The notes: generated from the sequence alone by a model not told the origin. A stretch of 64,000 bases of DNA from Fructilactobacillus florum DSM 22689 = JCM 16035 (GCF_001436645.1 NZ_AYZI01000001.1:1-64000); one strand, 5' to 3'; positions 43,144 through 54,177 are shown, counted from the first letter of the stretch. Numbers and translations are program-made.

Positions 43144-43674
43144 CTAACTCCTATTATTAATGAATTCAAACAATCTTTTGATTGGATAATACAGCACTAA
43201 AAAGAGGATCAGATTTAAGCCGAGCGTCGGCCCAAAGGCAAAAGCCATAAAATGAATCCCAGAAAAATAAACTAGATGACCAATGCGACCACCTGCATAT
43301 CCCAATAGTAACACAATGATGATATCGATTAGATAAATCATCGTAGCACCAATCAAATTTTCATCAACATAGACCAACAACAACCGTGTTACATAAACTA
43401 CCAAAGGGAAAATAAACATGTAAATTCCGATAACCCCAATAAAGTAGGAATCATACCAAGCTCCCATCAAAAAAGCCGCCCAGTATAACATGCGAGCGTG
43501 TTGACTACCCCAAAACAAAGTTCCGTCAATCAACCACAGTAACGTTAAGTAGGGAACCATTGGGAACGTTCCCGCTAAACTGGACGAAAACAGTTTCATA
43601 ATGATTCCTTCCAAAAAGAAGGCGAGGATCAAACCGCTTGGAAATAACAGTTGTTGCCTAATCTGCTTCTTCAT
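43144..43674 (-). CDS. mreD: Rod shape-determining membrane protein MreD
   Basis: The 176-residue protein has about five transmembrane helices. MreD sequences are divergent, but length, topology and position between mreC and minC support the call. Segments such as LLWLIDGTLFWGSQHARMLY and AAFLMGAWYDSYFIGVIGIY are typical of lactobacillus MreD. Confidence 0.88.
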   Translation of the reverse strand: MKKQIRQQLLFPSGLILAFFLEGIIMKLFSSSLAGTFPMVPYLTLLWLIDGTLFWGSQHARMLYWAAFLMGAWYDSYFIGVIGIYMFIFPLVVYVTRLLLVYVDENLIGATMIYLIDIIIVLLLGYAGGRIGHLVYFSGIHFMAFAFGPTLGLNLILFLVLYYPIKRLFEFINNRS

Positions 43675-43686
43675 TTACTATCCCTC

Positions 43687-44532
43687 TTATTTCTTTTCAA
43701 TCACGGTAACAGCGGTAATGGTTTTCGTGTCAGCGGCTGGTTTAATATTAATCTGGGAAGCAGTCCCGCCAGCTGTTCCAGAAACACTGGTAACTTTTCC
43801 AACGTAGAGTCCCTTTGGAGTAATTCCTCCCAAGCCACTCGTCATAACCGGGGTTCCTTTTTTAATCTTGTCGTTAGCGGTCAGATTCCCCATTTCCAAC
43901 TCGCTGTTCGCATTGTTGTAACCGGAAATCAGCCCGTTAATGGTCTGCTTTTCGCCAGCTACCTGAACAGCAAACCGACTTGCGTCATCACCACTATCGG
44001 TAATTAATTCAACTTTACTGTTTGTAGCATTTACTTCACTAATCCGACCAACTAACCCTTGATCAACTACTACTGACATGTTTTTCTTCACTCCAGCTAG
44101 TGAACCCTTATTAATGATTAACTGCTGTTGCCAATTTGAAGGAGTCCGATTAAGCACTGTTGCGTTAATTTTATTGTAATCGGTTAGTGTGGCATTTAAT
44201 TTTAATTGCTTTTTTAACTGTTGATTTTCACTTTTTAAAGCTTGATTCTGAACTTCTGTAGAATTTAGTCGATGCACCCGTGATTTTAAATAATTATTTT
44301 CCTGATAGGTATTCAATAAATCTCTAACGGAGGAAAAGAAGCCTCCCACTCCATTAGCAGGCACACTCAACACGGTATTACCAAACCCAGCAACGTCATT
44401 GCTAACTCGCTGAATCAACGTTGGTCGCGCCCGTCTAGAGCGCATTGCGGCCGTCGCACTAATTAATCCAATACTCAACACCAAGCAAATTACTAAAATA
44501 ACTAGGTTCCGGCTCGAAAAAAACTTACGCAT
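43687..44532 (-). CDS. mreC: Rod shape-determining protein MreC
   Basis: The 281-residue extracellular scaffold has an N-terminal membrane helix (LVILVICLVLSIGLIS). A coiled coil follows (~80-110, VQNQALKSENQQLKKQLKL), then a beta-barrel domain with ATVLNRTPSNWQQQLIINKG and GLVGRISEVNATNSKVELIT. The second of two close ATGs (44532) is used because GGGG lies at a proper distance. It is separated from mreB by a hairpin. Confidence 0.93.
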   Translation of the reverse strand: MRKFFSSRNLVILVICLVLSIGLISATAAMRSRRARPTLIQRVSNDVAGFGNTVLSVPANGVGGFFSSVRDLLNTYQENNYLKSRVHRLNSTEVQNQALKSENQQLKKQLKLNATLTDYNKINATVLNRTPSNWQQQLIINKGSLAGVKKNMSVVVDQGLVGRISEVNATNSKVELITDSGDDASRFAVQVAGEKQTINGLISGYNNANSELEMGNLTANDKIKKGTPVMTSGLGGITPKGLYVGKVTSVSGTAGGTASQINIKPAADTKTITAVTVIEKK

Positions 44533-44560
44533 AAGCATCCCCTGACAATCGATAATAAAA

Positions 44561-44588
44561 CAAATAAGCGGGGATCCCCCGCCTATTT
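44561..44588 (-). terminator. Hairpin between mreB and mreC
   Basis: A GC-rich stem (GCGGGG / CCCCGC, extended by AATA/TATT) follows the mreB stop on the minus strand, with an interrupted T-run (TTTGTTTT). It may be an attenuator that lowers mreC transcription relative to mreB. Confidence 0.6.
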
Positions 44589-44592
44589 AAAA

Positions 44593-45606
44593 CTATTTTT
44601 TCTGCATTACTTCAATGCTCTTGAGCGATTCACCAGTTCCTTTAGCAACACAGTCTAACGGGTCTTGCGCTACCGTCACCGGCACTTGCGTCTCATCTGA
44701 AATAATATCAGCTAGATTTTGGATCAACGCACCGCCGCCAGTCAGAACGATTCCATGATCAACCACATCAGCTGAAATTTCTGGAGAGGTAGATTCCAAA
44801 GTTTCTTTAATTGTCGTAATAATTTCTTGTAGATCGTCATGAATTGCAGCAGCAACTGCTTCAGCAGAGACCTCTGCTGCTCGTGGTAAGCCGGTCAATA
44901 GATCACGACCTCGCACAGTTTCATTACCCAGCTTTTTAGCGGCGTCCATTGAAGCTGAACCGATCTTAACTTTTAATTTTTCAGCCGTTGGCGTTCCGAT
45001 TAATAGATTGTAATTTTTACGAATGTAAGAAACAATCGAATCATCTAATTTATCTCCGGCCATTCGCACCGAGCGAGAAGAAACAATGCCACCTAACGAG
45101 ATGGTAGCTACATCGGTCGTCCCTCCGCCAATATCAACAACCATGCTTCCGGTCGGATCCATGACGGGCAGTCCGGCACCGATCGCAGCGGCAAACGGTT
45201 CTTCAATCACATAAGCATCACGAGCCCCAGCTACTCGGGTGGCATCAATTACCGCCCGTTTTTCCACCGTTGTGATCCCACTGGGAACACAAACCATTAC
45301 ATATGGCTTGCTTCCACGTCCCCCGAGTGCTTTTTCAATGTAGTACTTCAACATGGCCACGGTAGTATCGTAATCGGCGATTACTCCGTCACGCATAGGT
45401 CGAATTACGTCAATGCTGGCAGGTGCTCTGCCAATCATTGCTTCTGCTTCATCACCAACTGCAACGATCTCATCACTGTGATTGTTCCGAGCAACAACCG
45501 ATGGCTCCCGCAAGACGATTCCCTTGCCGTCCACATATACCAGTGTATTGGCAGTCCCCAAGTCAATCCCGATATTTTTAGTCCCTAATCCAAACAAAGC
45601 TTTCAT
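44593..45606 (-). CDS. mreB: Rod shape-determining actin homologue MreB
   Basis: The 337-residue actin-like filament protein has the phosphate loops [20 protein letters not shown] and [18 protein letters not shown]. The adenosine motif [18 protein letters not shown] is present. It heads the mreB-mreC-mreD-minC-minD series. A second homologue (mbl) lies at 61.9-63.0 kb. radC, which usually precedes mreB, is not present in the 109-bp gap after folC. Confidence 0.96.
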   Translation of the reverse strand: MKALFGLGTKNIGIDLGTANTLVYVDGKGIVLREPSVVARNNHSDEIVAVGDEAEAMIGRAPASIDVIRPMRDGVIADYDTTVAMLKYYIEKALGGRGSKPYVMVCVPSGITTVEKRAVIDATRVAGARDAYVIEEPFAAAIGAGLPVMDPTGSMVVDIGGGTTDVATISLGGIVSSRSVRMAGDKLDDSIVSYIRKNYNLLIGTPTAEKLKVKIGSASMDAAKKLGNETVRGRDLLTGLPRAAEVSAEAVAAAIHDDLQEIITTIKETLESTSPEISADVVDHGIVLTGGGALIQNLADIISDETQVPVTVAQDPLDCVAKGTGESLKSIEVMQKK

Positions 45607-45715
45607 CCCTTTATCTTTAATTATTAAATTTCATATGATTAATTTCAGTATACCATATTGCTATTGATTATGTTTATCACGCTAGGTTGTTTTTCAGTCG
45701 CCAGATCAGCGGTCT

Positions 45716-47005
45716 TTACCCCAAAAACCAGGTTCGTACTTGAGAAATAAAATGCAGTGAGCCGGTTACTAAGACCACGCAATCACGACGATGATCAGCA
45801 TTAACCAGGGCTAATTTAAGGGCTGCCTGCCAGTTGGCCTGATACGTTATCCCATGCTGAGATTTAAGTGGAGCCGTGGCCCGCTCGGTATCCGTCAAAT
45901 TAGTAACGGTAATATGAACCGCTGGCAATTTTTGAACCACTTCCAACATTTTACTAGCTTCTTTGTCAGCATATGCCGAAAAAACTACTTCATAGCTTTG
46001 GTAATTAAATTGCTGTACAGCTTGAATAACCCGCTTGATTGCCGGCACATTATGAGCACCGTCAATCAGGACTGGCGGATCAGTTTGTACCAATTCAAGC
46101 CTTCCACCCCAGCGCACTTTTGGAACTTCTTGATAAATCAAAGCAGCAGCCTGTGCTCGCTCTAACCATTGATATTGTTCATTCAATACCCAAAAAGCCT
46201 GGATAGCCATCCCTGTATCTTCCATTTCAAAATCGCCTAACATCTTAGTGTCAAGCTCGCTTAAACAGACGGAGCGGTTCTGAAATCGAAACTGATGTAA
46301 CCCTAGGGGCTGAACCAAAAAATCACGTTGCGCAAAAAACAACCGACTCCGACAACTTGTCGCTTGCTTAATAATCGGCGCAAGCGCTGCTTGGGGAAGC
46401 TGACCACAAACCGTTGGAACGTTGGGACGAATCATCCCAGCCTTGTTGGCAGCAATCGTCTCCAGGTGCTGGCCAAGTAAGTTCATATGATCTTTTCCAA
46501 TCGTTGTAATCATCGTCAAGATTGCTTGATCAGCGACATTTGTCGAATCCGAACGACCACCAATCCCAGCTTCAACCACGGCTACATCAACCCGCTGCTC
46601 AGCAAAATATTCATACATCAGCGCCGTAATCACTTCAAACTCAGTGGGTATCAAGGTTTGCTCAGTCTGTTCGGTTTCGTCAATCATTGGCTTGATTTTT
46701 TGCACCAGTGTTACCAGTTGGTCATCACGAATCGGTTGCCCATTTAAAACAATTCGTTCGTTAAATCGATGTAAAAAAGGAGAGGTATACATACCCACCC
46801 GCAACGAAACTGCTGCCAGTAAGCGGGATAAATAGGCCGTCGCTGAACCTTTCCCATTAGTACCCACGACGTGGACAGTCCGAACATTATGTTCTGGATG
46901 TCCCAGTTGCGCTAGCAAGTGTTCAATCCGCCGCTGACTGCTGTCTTTTTGTAATCGCGGACGCCCATGAATATAAGCAAGCGCTGCTTGGTAATCATTA
47001 ATCAT
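45716..47005 (-). CDS. folC: Folylpolyglutamate synthase / dihydrofolate synthase
   Basis: The 429-residue Mur-ligase-like enzyme adds glutamates to folates. It shows VVGTNGKGSATAYLSRLL (P-loop), YTSPFLHRFNERIVLNG, VEAGIGGRSDSTN, TTIGKDHMNLLG (carbamylated Lys region AANKAGMI) and PVLIDGAHNVPA. The ATG at 47005 follows AGGAGG by 8 nt. It is transcribed after valS across a terminator. Confidence 0.94.
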   Translation of the reverse strand: MINDYQAALAYIHGRPRLQKDSSQRRIEHLLAQLGHPEHNVRTVHVVGTNGKGSATAYLSRLLAAVSLRVGMYTSPFLHRFNERIVLNGQPIRDDQLVTLVQKIKPMIDETEQTEQTLIPTEFEVITALMYEYFAEQRVDVAVVEAGIGGRSDSTNVADQAILTMITTIGKDHMNLLGQHLETIAANKAGMIRPNVPTVCGQLPQAALAPIIKQATSCRSRLFFAQRDFLVQPLGLHQFRFQNRSVCLSELDTKMLGDFEMEDTGMAIQAFWVLNEQYQWLERAQAAALIYQEVPKVRWGGRLELVQTDPPVLIDGAHNVPAIKRVIQAVQQFNYQSYEVVFSAYADKEASKMLEVVQKLPAVHITVTNLTDTERATAPLKSQHGITYQANWQAALKLALVNADHRRDCVVLVTGSLHFISQVRTWFLG

Positions 47006-47025
47006 GAGCAAATCCTCCTGATACT

Positions 47026-47060
47026 AAAAATAAGCCTAGCAACTTTCTGCTAGGCTTATT
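47026..47060 (-). terminator. Terminator between valS and folC
   Basis: AATAAGCCTAGCA and TGCTAGGCTTATT form a perfect 13-bp stem, with a T-run on the minus strand, immediately after valS. Confidence 0.9.
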
Positions 47061-47075
47061 GTAATGGTCTGTCGA

Positions 47076-49739
47076 CTAGTTCGCAATGGCAGCCTTAATC
47101 TTAGCTAACCGTTGCTCAGCAGCCACCAATTTATTTTGATTGATGGTCTGTTTTTGACGTTCCTCCGCCACAAGATCTGCCGGCGCATTCTCGACAAAAT
47201 GCTGATTGCCCAATTTTCGTTTGGAGCGCTGCACTTCGGCTGTAAATTCAGCAACTTCCTTTTGCATCCGCGTAGCTTCTTCCTTTAAATCTACCAGTTC
47301 AGCTAGCGGAATACTAATTTCTGCATCAGTAACCACGGCAGTCATTGCTAAGTCTGGCACCGTTACCTGATCTGCAATGACTAACTTTTGAGGGTGACCG
47401 AAGCGATCCAAATACTCACGATTTGTTTGTAAAACCTCACGTAACTTAGCATTATCAGTTTTAATCAAAATGTCAACGGGACGCTTCAGTGGGGCATTGG
47501 CCTCAGCACGAATGTTTCTAATCGCTTTAATGACCTCAATCAAGTGTTCCATATCATCCTCAGCTGTTTGATTAACAAATCGTTGCTGCTGATCTGGATA
47601 AGCAGCTACCACCAATGAACGACCGGTGTGGGGCATACTTAACCAGATTTTTTCTGTGACAAAAGGCATCACTGGATGTAACAAACGCAACGTTTGATCC
47701 AAAATATAAGCCAGCAGATTTCTAGTATTTTGCTTAGCTTGTTCATCGTCACCAGTCAACGTTTCCTTGCTCATCTCGATATACCAATCACAAAAATCAT
47801 TCCAAATGAAATCGTAAAGAGCTCGGTTCGCCTCACCAAAATTAAATTTATCGTAATTGGTTATAACTAATCCAATTACTCGGTTAAGTCGTGCTAAAAT
47901 CCAACGATCCGCAAGATTCCAATCTGATGCAGCTGGGAGCTGTGGTTGTTGCAAATCTCCGAGATTCATAATCACATAACGACTGGCATTCCAGATTTTA
48001 TTGACAAATTTCCACGAAGCATCCATCTTATCGTAACTAAACCGCTCGTCTTGACCAGGCGTAGTTCCTGTCGACAACGACCAACGCAAGGCGTCCGCTC
48101 CGTACTTTTCAATTACATCCATCGGATCGATCCCATTACCAAGGGACTTACTCATTTTGCGTCCCTGTTCATCACGAATCAACCCATGCAGTAACACATT
48201 CTTAAATGGTCGCTTTCCTGTAAAATGAAGACTTTGAAAAATCATCCGAGAAACCCAGAAGAACACGATGTCATAACCGGTAACCATCGTTTCTGTGGGG
48301 AAATACCGTTCAAAATCAGAACTGCTATCAGGCCAGCCTAGGGTCGTAAACGGCCAGAGTGCTGATGAAAACCACGTATCTAAAACATCGGGATCTTGCT
48401 CCCAATTTTCTGGATCATCGGGGGCCTGTTCCCCCACATAAATTTCGTGCGTTTTCTTATGATACCAAGCCGGGATCCGATGTCCCCACCAGAGTTGTCT
48501 GGAAATAACCCAATCATGCACGTTTTCCATCCATTGATTAAAAACGTTTTCAAAACGCTCTGGAACAAAGTTTACTGCATCATCCGTCTTTTGATTAGCA
48601 AGTGCTGCCTCCGCTAACGGCTTCATTTTAACGAACCATTGCGTTGAAAGTCGTGCTTCAACTTGAACTCCCGTTCGTTCAGAATGCCCCACCGAATGAA
48701 CCAACGGATCAACGGATAATAGCACATGAGCAGCTTGCAAGTCAGCAACAATCGCTTTTCGGGCAGCAAACCGTTCCATCCCTTCATATTTTCCAGCAGC
48801 TTCATTCAAAGTTGCATCTGGATTCATGGTGTTAATTTCTGCGAGTTGATGACGTTTTCCAACTTTAAAGTCATTTGGATCATGGGCTGGCGTAATTTTA
48901 ACCATTCCTGTACCAAATTCAGGATCAACATAGTGATCTGCAATAATCGGAATCTTCCGATTGACTAGTGGCACCATTACTTCCTTGCCCACCAACTCTT
49001 GATACCGGGAGTCACTTGGATTAACTGCAACAGCAGTATCACCAAACATTGTCTCTGGTCGCGTGGTAGCAATCTCAATGTAGGGTTTGCCGTTAAAAGT
49101 AGTTCCATCTGTAAATGGATATTTCACATGGTAAAAGGCCCCTTGGTCATCTTGATGTAACACTTCAATATCTGATAACGCGGTTTGAGCCTGTGGATCC
49201 CAATTAATAATATATTTGGCGCGATAAATCAGCCCCTGATTGTATAACGTAACAAAAACTTTGCGAACTGCTGCGGAAACTTGCTCATCCAAGGTAAAGG
49301 TCTCTCGTTGGTAGTCCAGCGATAATCCTAATTTAGCCCACTGCTCATGAATCGTTTGTGCAAATTTATCCTTCCATGCCCAAACTTGTTTAATGAAGTC
49401 AGTCCGCCCGAGATCATACCGAGAGATCCCCTGCTCATGTAACATTGCTTCCACCTTTGCTTGGGTGGCAATTCCAGCATGATCCATTCCTGGAATCCAG
49501 AGGGTGTCATAACCTTCCATCCGTTTTTGCCGAATCAACATGTCCTGCAAAGTCGTATCCCAAGCGTGACCTAAGTGCAGTTTGCCGGTTACATTAGGGG
49601 GTGGCAACACAATTGAATATGGTTTGGCTGCTGGATTACCACTTGGTTTAAAAACGTCTTCATCAAGCCAATGCTGATACATCCCCGCTTCAACTGTTTG
49701 GGGATCAAACTTAGTTGCCATCTCATCTGGTTTTGTCAT
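47076..49739 (-). CDS. valS: Valyl-tRNA synthetase
   Basis: The 887-residue class I synthetase has HIGH ([15 protein letters not shown]) and KMSKS ([16 protein letters not shown]) signatures. It also has the editing-domain motif [15 protein letters not shown] and a C-terminal coiled coil (~820-880) that clamps tRNA. The ATG at 49739 is used, preceded by GAGGTG; a longer frame from 49805 would begin inside the T-box terminator. A T-box leader controls it. Confidence 0.96.
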   Translation of the reverse strand: MTKPDEMATKFDPQTVEAGMYQHWLDEDVFKPSGNPAAKPYSIVLPPPNVTGKLHLGHAWDTTLQDMLIRQKRMEGYDTLWIPGMDHAGIATQAKVEAMLHEQGISRYDLGRTDFIKQVWAWKDKFAQTIHEQWAKLGLSLDYQRETFTLDEQVSAAVRKVFVTLYNQGLIYRAKYIINWDPQAQTALSDIEVLHQDDQGAFYHVKYPFTDGTTFNGKPYIEIATTRPETMFGDTAVAVNPSDSRYQELVGKEVMVPLVNRKIPIIADHYVDPEFGTGMVKITPAHDPNDFKVGKRHQLAEINTMNPDATLNEAAGKYEGMERFAARKAIVADLQAAHVLLSVDPLVHSVGHSERTGVQVEARLSTQWFVKMKPLAEAALANQKTDDAVNFVPERFENVFNQWMENVHDWVISRQLWWGHRIPAWYHKKTHEIYVGEQAPDDPENWEQDPDVLDTWFSSALWPFTTLGWPDSSSDFERYFPTETMVTGYDIVFFWVSRMIFQSLHFTGKRPFKNVLLHGLIRDEQGRKMSKSLGNGIDPMDVIEKYGADALRWSLSTGTTPGQDERFSYDKMDASWKFVNKIWNASRYVIMNLGDLQQPQLPAASDWNLADRWILARLNRVIGLVITNYDKFNFGEANRALYDFIWNDFCDWYIEMSKETLTGDDEQAKQNTRNLLAYILDQTLRLLHPVMPFVTEKIWLSMPHTGRSLVVAAYPDQQQRFVNQTAEDDMEHLIEVIKAIRNIRAEANAPLKRPVDILIKTDNAKLREVLQTNREYLDRFGHPQKLVIADQVTVPDLAMTAVVTDAEISIPLAELVDLKEEATRMQKEVAEFTAEVQRSKRKLGNQHFVENAPADLVAEERQKQTINQNKLVAAEQRLAKIKAAIAN

Positions 49740-49752
49740 TTCATTCACCTCG

Positions 49753-49985
49753 TAAAAAATAAAAAGCATTCTTCCTAAGAATAGGACGAATGCTCGCGGT
49801 ACCACCTAAATTGGATTATCAGCTAATCCCAACTCTAGTTCGAATAACGGTCGAAACCCGGTCAAAGCAAAACGATTGTTTGACAGCTCCCAAGTAACCA
49901 GTTTCAGACTGAAATCAGGGTCTCTCACCATCACCCTTTCGCTAAAAATCAACCAGTCAACCCTCTTGATCAAAGCCATTAATCT
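49753..49985 (-). promoter_or_regulatory. T-box riboswitch leader of valS
   Basis: The leader has the T-box motif AGGTGGTACCGCG and a competing terminator (AGCATTC ... GAATGCT followed by TTTTTATTTTTT). Uncharged tRNA-Val should promote read-through. The TGGT bulge fits a discriminator A. The Stem I specifier GUN codon was not placed with certainty. Confidence 0.9.
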
Positions 49986-49991
49986 GTTCTA

Positions 49992-50020
49992 AATATACGC
50001 AAATTAACGTTCAGTGTCAA
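49992..50020 (-). promoter_or_regulatory. Promoter of the valS T-box leader
   Basis: TTGACA (50015-50020) and TATATT (49992-49997) are 17 bp apart, just downstream of the thiI stop codon on the minus strand. Confidence 0.88.
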
Positions 50021-50023
50021 CTA

Positions 50024-51247
50024 CTATAAGAGTTCTGCAAAAACATCCTGTTCACCATTCAAATAGTCATCACCCACGTTGATTTTTTTGATTTCAATCC
50101 CAGCTAACGCCTCAGAAAGCAGTCCATCAAGATCTAACCGTTGCTCATATTCCAAAGTCTTAGTTAAATCTGGCTTGGTTTTGGGGGCTGGTGGCGTGAA
50201 AATTGTACAACAGTCTTCAAATGGAAGAATGGATAAATCATACGTATCGATTGTTCGAGCAATTTTTATGATTTCTGTTTTATCTAACGACAGCAATGGT
50301 CGCAACACTGGTAGATTAGTAACCTCATTAATTACCCGCATGCTCTCAATCGTTTGAGAAGCAACTTGTCCTAGTGACTCACCAGTAAAAACTGCATTAC
50401 AATGGCGATCAATTGTAATAGCTGCTGCTAGCTTTAACATTAACCGTCTTTGAATGGTCATCAGATACCCGGCTGGAACTGCTTTTTTAACCTCTTCTTG
50501 AATTTTCGTAAATGGTACTTGAATAAAATCAATGGTCCCACCAAATTCGGCTAGTTTGACTGTTAAATCTTTAGCTTTAGCTAGTGCTTGGGGACTGGTA
50601 TACGGCGGGCTATAGAAATGAATCATATCAATCTTAACGCCCCGCTTCATGGCCATATATGCCGCAACGGGAGAGTCGATGCCACCAGACATCATCATGG
50701 TGCCCCGCCCACCAGTTCCAACTGGCAATCCTAGCGCTCCAGCAATGGTTTGACAAGATAAGTAAACTCCATTTAAACGAATTTCGATTCGTACAGTAAT
50801 ATCTGGATCGTGCAAATCAACCTTTAATCCGGAAATCTGATCGGTTAGGTAGCCGCCGACCCCATCGTCGACCCCATAGGTATTTAGTGGGTATTTTTTA
50901 TTTTGCCGAATCGTAGCAACCTTAAATGTTTTCCCAGGTTTAAATTCTGCTTGCACCAACTCCAATGCCGTTTGTTGAATTTGCGCTAAAGAAGCATTCG
51001 CAGTTAGCTTTACCACTGGTGAAAATGTTTCAATTCCAAAAATTTTGCTTACGGCTTGCATAACTGGTTTAACCGGTTCATCATGCAAAATAATGTGCAT
51101 ACGGTCACGCCGTGGTTGGATTTCTAGAGTAGGGAAGCTTCGCAAAACTAGGTGTGTATTTTTACCCAGCTGCCGAATAAAGTCACGCCGATTTTTTCCC
51201 TTCGTCGATAATTCACCGTAGCGAACCATGATCTCACTGTATTTCAA
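50024..51247 (-). CDS. thiI: tRNA 4-thiouridine synthase ThiI
   Basis: The 407-residue sulfurtransferase modifies uridine 8 of tRNA and can feed thiazole synthesis. An N-terminal ferredoxin-like/THUMP region (~60-170) is followed by the PP-loop (MMSGGIDSPVAAYMAMKRG) and the C-terminal ILPFEDCCTIFTPPAPKTKP. There is no rhodanese domain, the short Firmicutes form. It follows a dedicated cysteine desulfurase by 22 bp. Confidence 0.95.
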   Translation of the reverse strand: MKYSEIMVRYGELSTKGKNRRDFIRQLGKNTHLVLRSFPTLEIQPRRDRMHIILHDEPVKPVMQAVSKIFGIETFSPVVKLTANASLAQIQQTALELVQAEFKPGKTFKVATIRQNKKYPLNTYGVDDGVGGYLTDQISGLKVDLHDPDITVRIEIRLNGVYLSCQTIAGALGLPVGTGGRGTMMMSGGIDSPVAAYMAMKRGVKIDMIHFYSPPYTSPQALAKAKDLTVKLAEFGGTIDFIQVPFTKIQEEVKKAVPAGYLMTIQRRLMLKLAAAITIDRHCNAVFTGESLGQVASQTIESMRVINEVTNLPVLRPLLSLDKTEIIKIARTIDTYDLSILPFEDCCTIFTPPAPKTKPDLTKTLEYEQRLDLDGLLSEALAGIEIKKINVGDDYLNGEQDVFAELL

Positions 51248-51269
51248 ATCAATTCTTCCTTTCTTTTAG

Positions 51270-52415
51270 TTAACTTAATGCTGCGAACCGCTGGTACAAT
51301 CCATCAAAGACTCGATTAAATTGGTGGGCTTCTTCCAGTTCATTTTGATCACTTAGAGAGATCCGAACGGCACCGTTAATCACATCCGGATCCAAATGCA
51401 TTGCTGCTAAGGTAGTGGAAGGAAGACCTTTTTTCGAAGAACAAGCGCTAGTGGTTGAGAGATAAATACCTTGTTCTTCTAAGGCGTGTACAACCGTTTC
51501 TCCCTTAACTCCGCGAATCGCAAAACACAAGATGTGTGGTGCAAATTCATCTGACAAACCAGAAATCAAAACCACTTTAGAAAAGGTTTGCAGGTGGCGG
51601 TAAATGCACGTCCGAATTGCTTGTTGTTGTGTTACTTTAACAGCTTCATTCGTTTTTAACAATCGAACCGCCTTGGATAATGCCGCAATTGCTGGCAAAT
51701 TTTCTGTGCCACTGCGCTGCCCCATTTCTTGACCACCACCATCAAGTAATGGTACGAGAGTCCGTCCATTCCGAGCATAGATAAAGCCAACCCCTCGTGG
51801 CGCATGAAACTTATGTCCGGAAAAGGTGGCGAAATCAAGGCGATCATTAAAGACCACCTGATCCAGTTGCTTGCCTAGCGCTTGAACGGCATCCACATGA
51901 AAATGAACTTTAGGATACTGCTGTAAAATTTTAGCAACGCTTAGTAGCGGTTGTACAGCCCCCATCTCATTATTAACCGCCATAATTGAAACTAAAATCG
52001 TGTCAGAACGAAGCGCTGCTTGCAAATCAGCTGGTCGAATCCGACCGGTTTTATCAACCGGAAGGTAGGTTACTTCAAACCCGAACTGCTCTAATCGGTG
52101 CATTGATTCTAAAACTGCTGCATGTTCGACCTGGGTTGTAATGATATGACGCCCAAAGGAAGCTTTTGCTAACGCCGTTCCCTTAATAATCCAGTTATCT
52201 CCCTCCGTACCGCCACTGGTAAAATACACTTGACCTGCATGTAGGTGTAACTGATCAAAAATCTGAGCCCGAGCCTGTTGCAACAATTGATGAGCTTGTT
52301 CACCAAAATCATGTAAACTAGAAGGATTTCCCCAAATCTTTTCACTAACTTGCTGATAAGTTTGAAGAACTGCGGGAGCAATTTTGGTGGTAGCACTATT
52401 ATCAAAATAAATCAT
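51270..52415 (-). CDS. Cysteine desulfurase (NifS/IscS family, ThiI partner)
   Basis: The 381-residue PLP enzyme releases sulfur from cysteine. It shows IYFDNSATTKIAP and FTSGGTEGDNWII. The PLP-Lys is in TFSGHKFHAPRGVGF and the catalytic Cys loop in TSACSSKKGLPST. Its position directly upstream of thiI matches the NifZ-ThiI pairs that make 4-thiouridine in Bacillus. Confidence 0.94.
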   Translation of the reverse strand: MIYFDNSATTKIAPAVLQTYQQVSEKIWGNPSSLHDFGEQAHQLLQQARAQIFDQLHLHAGQVYFTSGGTEGDNWIIKGTALAKASFGRHIITTQVEHAAVLESMHRLEQFGFEVTYLPVDKTGRIRPADLQAALRSDTILVSIMAVNNEMGAVQPLLSVAKILQQYPKVHFHVDAVQALGKQLDQVVFNDRLDFATFSGHKFHAPRGVGFIYARNGRTLVPLLDGGGQEMGQRSGTENLPAIAALSKAVRLLKTNEAVKVTQQQAIRTCIYRHLQTFSKVVLISGLSDEFAPHILCFAIRGVKGETVVHALEEQGIYLSTTSACSSKKGLPSTTLAAMHLDPDVINGAVRISLSDQNELEEAHQFNRVFDGLYQRFAALS

Positions 52416-52432
52416 ATTTTCCTCACTTCAAA

Positions 52433-52456
52433 ACGAAACCAGGCTAATCAGCCTGG
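52433..52456 (-). terminator. Terminator downstream of ezrA
   Basis: CCAGGCT-AATC-AGCCTGG with a T-rich tail on the minus strand lies between ezrA and the cysteine desulfurase gene. Confidence 0.78.
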
Positions 52457-52461
52457 CTTGC

Positions 52462-54177
52462 TTAACTATTGGTGGTCGTTGGCTTGTTGCGATAATAATT
52501 GTTTTCTAAGCGCCGGTAAGCTCCCGGTTCTACTTTATCAAGTGCACTTACCATCGTTGCTAAACTATCGCGATAACGATAATTAATTTCAAACAAGTGC
52601 TTAGCTTGCTTGAGAGCCTCTGCAATGTCTGGTTGGCTAGTAGCGTAGCGATTAGCATACTGCATGACCTGTTCTGCTAATCGGGCTTGGTCGAGTAAAT
52701 CATCGGTCTTTTCTTGTAAACTGTCCCGATCCTTACGAATTTGTTGAAGTTGTTTACCAACATCGTCCATGCTGAGCTTAGCCTGCTTCATTGTTTGTTC
52801 TAACTGCTGTAATTCATCACTAACCATCGTAAAATAATCAATATAATCATCTGGAATCCCCGGAAGATTATAATTTTCAATGCGCCGGTGAATCCCATGT
52901 AAATCATTAGTCAAATGATCTAATGCCAGTTGCGCATCTCGTTCTTCTTGGCTCAAGTCCGCAATGGAATCATTCACGGCAATTTGTTGTTTTTCAATCT
53001 GTGTGAGCTCCTGTTGTGCCTGCTCCAACCGATTTGAAATTTGCGAATAGATCGCCTGCTTTTCAGCGATTGCTTGCAAATCCTGCTGGTGCTGATCACT
53101 AATTGCTTGCAACTGCTGTGCAAACTTTTGTGCAGCTGCTTGTTCCCCATGCTCTAAAGTGTAATTATGACTAAGTTTATCCAGTTCTGCTACCAACAGC
53201 TGGTTTTGATTTTGAGCATGATCAATAAAATCGGTCAGTACTGGTGACTTCTGATCAACTATTTGTTTGGCATCCAACTCAACACTCAAACGATCGTACA
53301 GACTATTAATTGCATTTTCAAGCTCATCATCCTGATCTTTAATCACTTCAAGATCCACGTGCTTGATATTCTCATTGTTTTCTGCAATCAACTGTCGGAG
53401 TGATTGGATGGTTGCCAAAAAATCATCATCCACAAAGGCAAATCCAGCTTGCTTCATTTGCTGATAAGTATCAGAAATCTCTGCTAGTTGCTTGGGAAAC
53501 TGGTCGTGATTGAGCTGATACAACGCCGGCAACTGCTTAACAAGCTCTTCTAGCTCACTTGTCTCCGTTTCCAACGTGTTAAGTTTGGGCTCAGCCTCCT
53601 CCTGTTCACCATCCCGAGCTAATTGGGAAAAATCAGAAAAGGCTGTTTCCAGCTGCGATAGTTTACCCTCCAGTGCATCAATGGCCGGACCAAACGCAGC
53701 ATTTTTAGTTAATAACTCTTTGCGAAGCTTTTGATAGCGTTGCTCTAAATCAGATACCGCTTGGCGGTGCTTTTCGTGAATTGCTTCTATCTGCGTAACC
53801 GTGGCCTGAATCTCGTCTAATTCATGAGCTGCCTGCTCCAAGTCGCCACGAACTAGCTCCAAGTCATCACGCGTCTGCAAAATATTGAGACCACGCGTTG
53901 CCCGCTGTGTGCGAGCTAGCTCTTGTTTAATCTTAGGGAACTGTTTTTTTGATAGCTGTTCGTATCGGACCATCTCCTGTTGAACTTGTTGAGCGGCTGG
54001 ACCGGTTAATCCCAGTTGCTGTCCATGATGAAGGGCGTGAACAACCGGTGACTTGCGCAACCGATTCAGTTCCCCTTCCATTGCCGTTACCTGCTTCAGA
54101 GAACGACGCTGATAGATCACAACTGCTAGGTAAATAATGACAATAATCACTAGAATCCCAATAATTACATTTAGCAT
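52462..54177 (-). CDS. ezrA: Septation ring formation regulator EzrA
   Basis: The 571-residue division protein has one N-terminal transmembrane helix (VIIGILVIIVIIYLAVVIYQ) followed by ~540 residues of spectrin-like coiled coil rich in Gln, Leu and Asp. The C-terminus contains YRYRDSLATMVSALDKVEPG, typical of EzrA. It tethers FtsZ filaments at the membrane. It is divergent from rpsD, as in other lactobacilli. Confidence 0.93.
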   Translation of the reverse strand: MLNVIIGILVIIVIIYLAVVIYQRRSLKQVTAMEGELNRLRKSPVVHALHHGQQLGLTGPAAQQVQQEMVRYEQLSKKQFPKIKQELARTQRATRGLNILQTRDDLELVRGDLEQAAHELDEIQATVTQIEAIHEKHRQAVSDLEQRYQKLRKELLTKNAAFGPAIDALEGKLSQLETAFSDFSQLARDGEQEEAEPKLNTLETETSELEELVKQLPALYQLNHDQFPKQLAEISDTYQQMKQAGFAFVDDDFLATIQSLRQLIAENNENIKHVDLEVIKDQDDELENAINSLYDRLSVELDAKQIVDQKSPVLTDFIDHAQNQNQLLVAELDKLSHNYTLEHGEQAAAQKFAQQLQAISDQHQQDLQAIAEKQAIYSQISNRLEQAQQELTQIEKQQIAVNDSIADLSQEERDAQLALDHLTNDLHGIHRRIENYNLPGIPDDYIDYFTMVSDELQQLEQTMKQAKLSMDDVGKQLQQIRKDRDSLQEKTDDLLDQARLAEQVMQYANRYATSQPDIAEALKQAKHLFEINYRYRDSLATMVSALDKVEPGAYRRLENNYYRNKPTTTNS

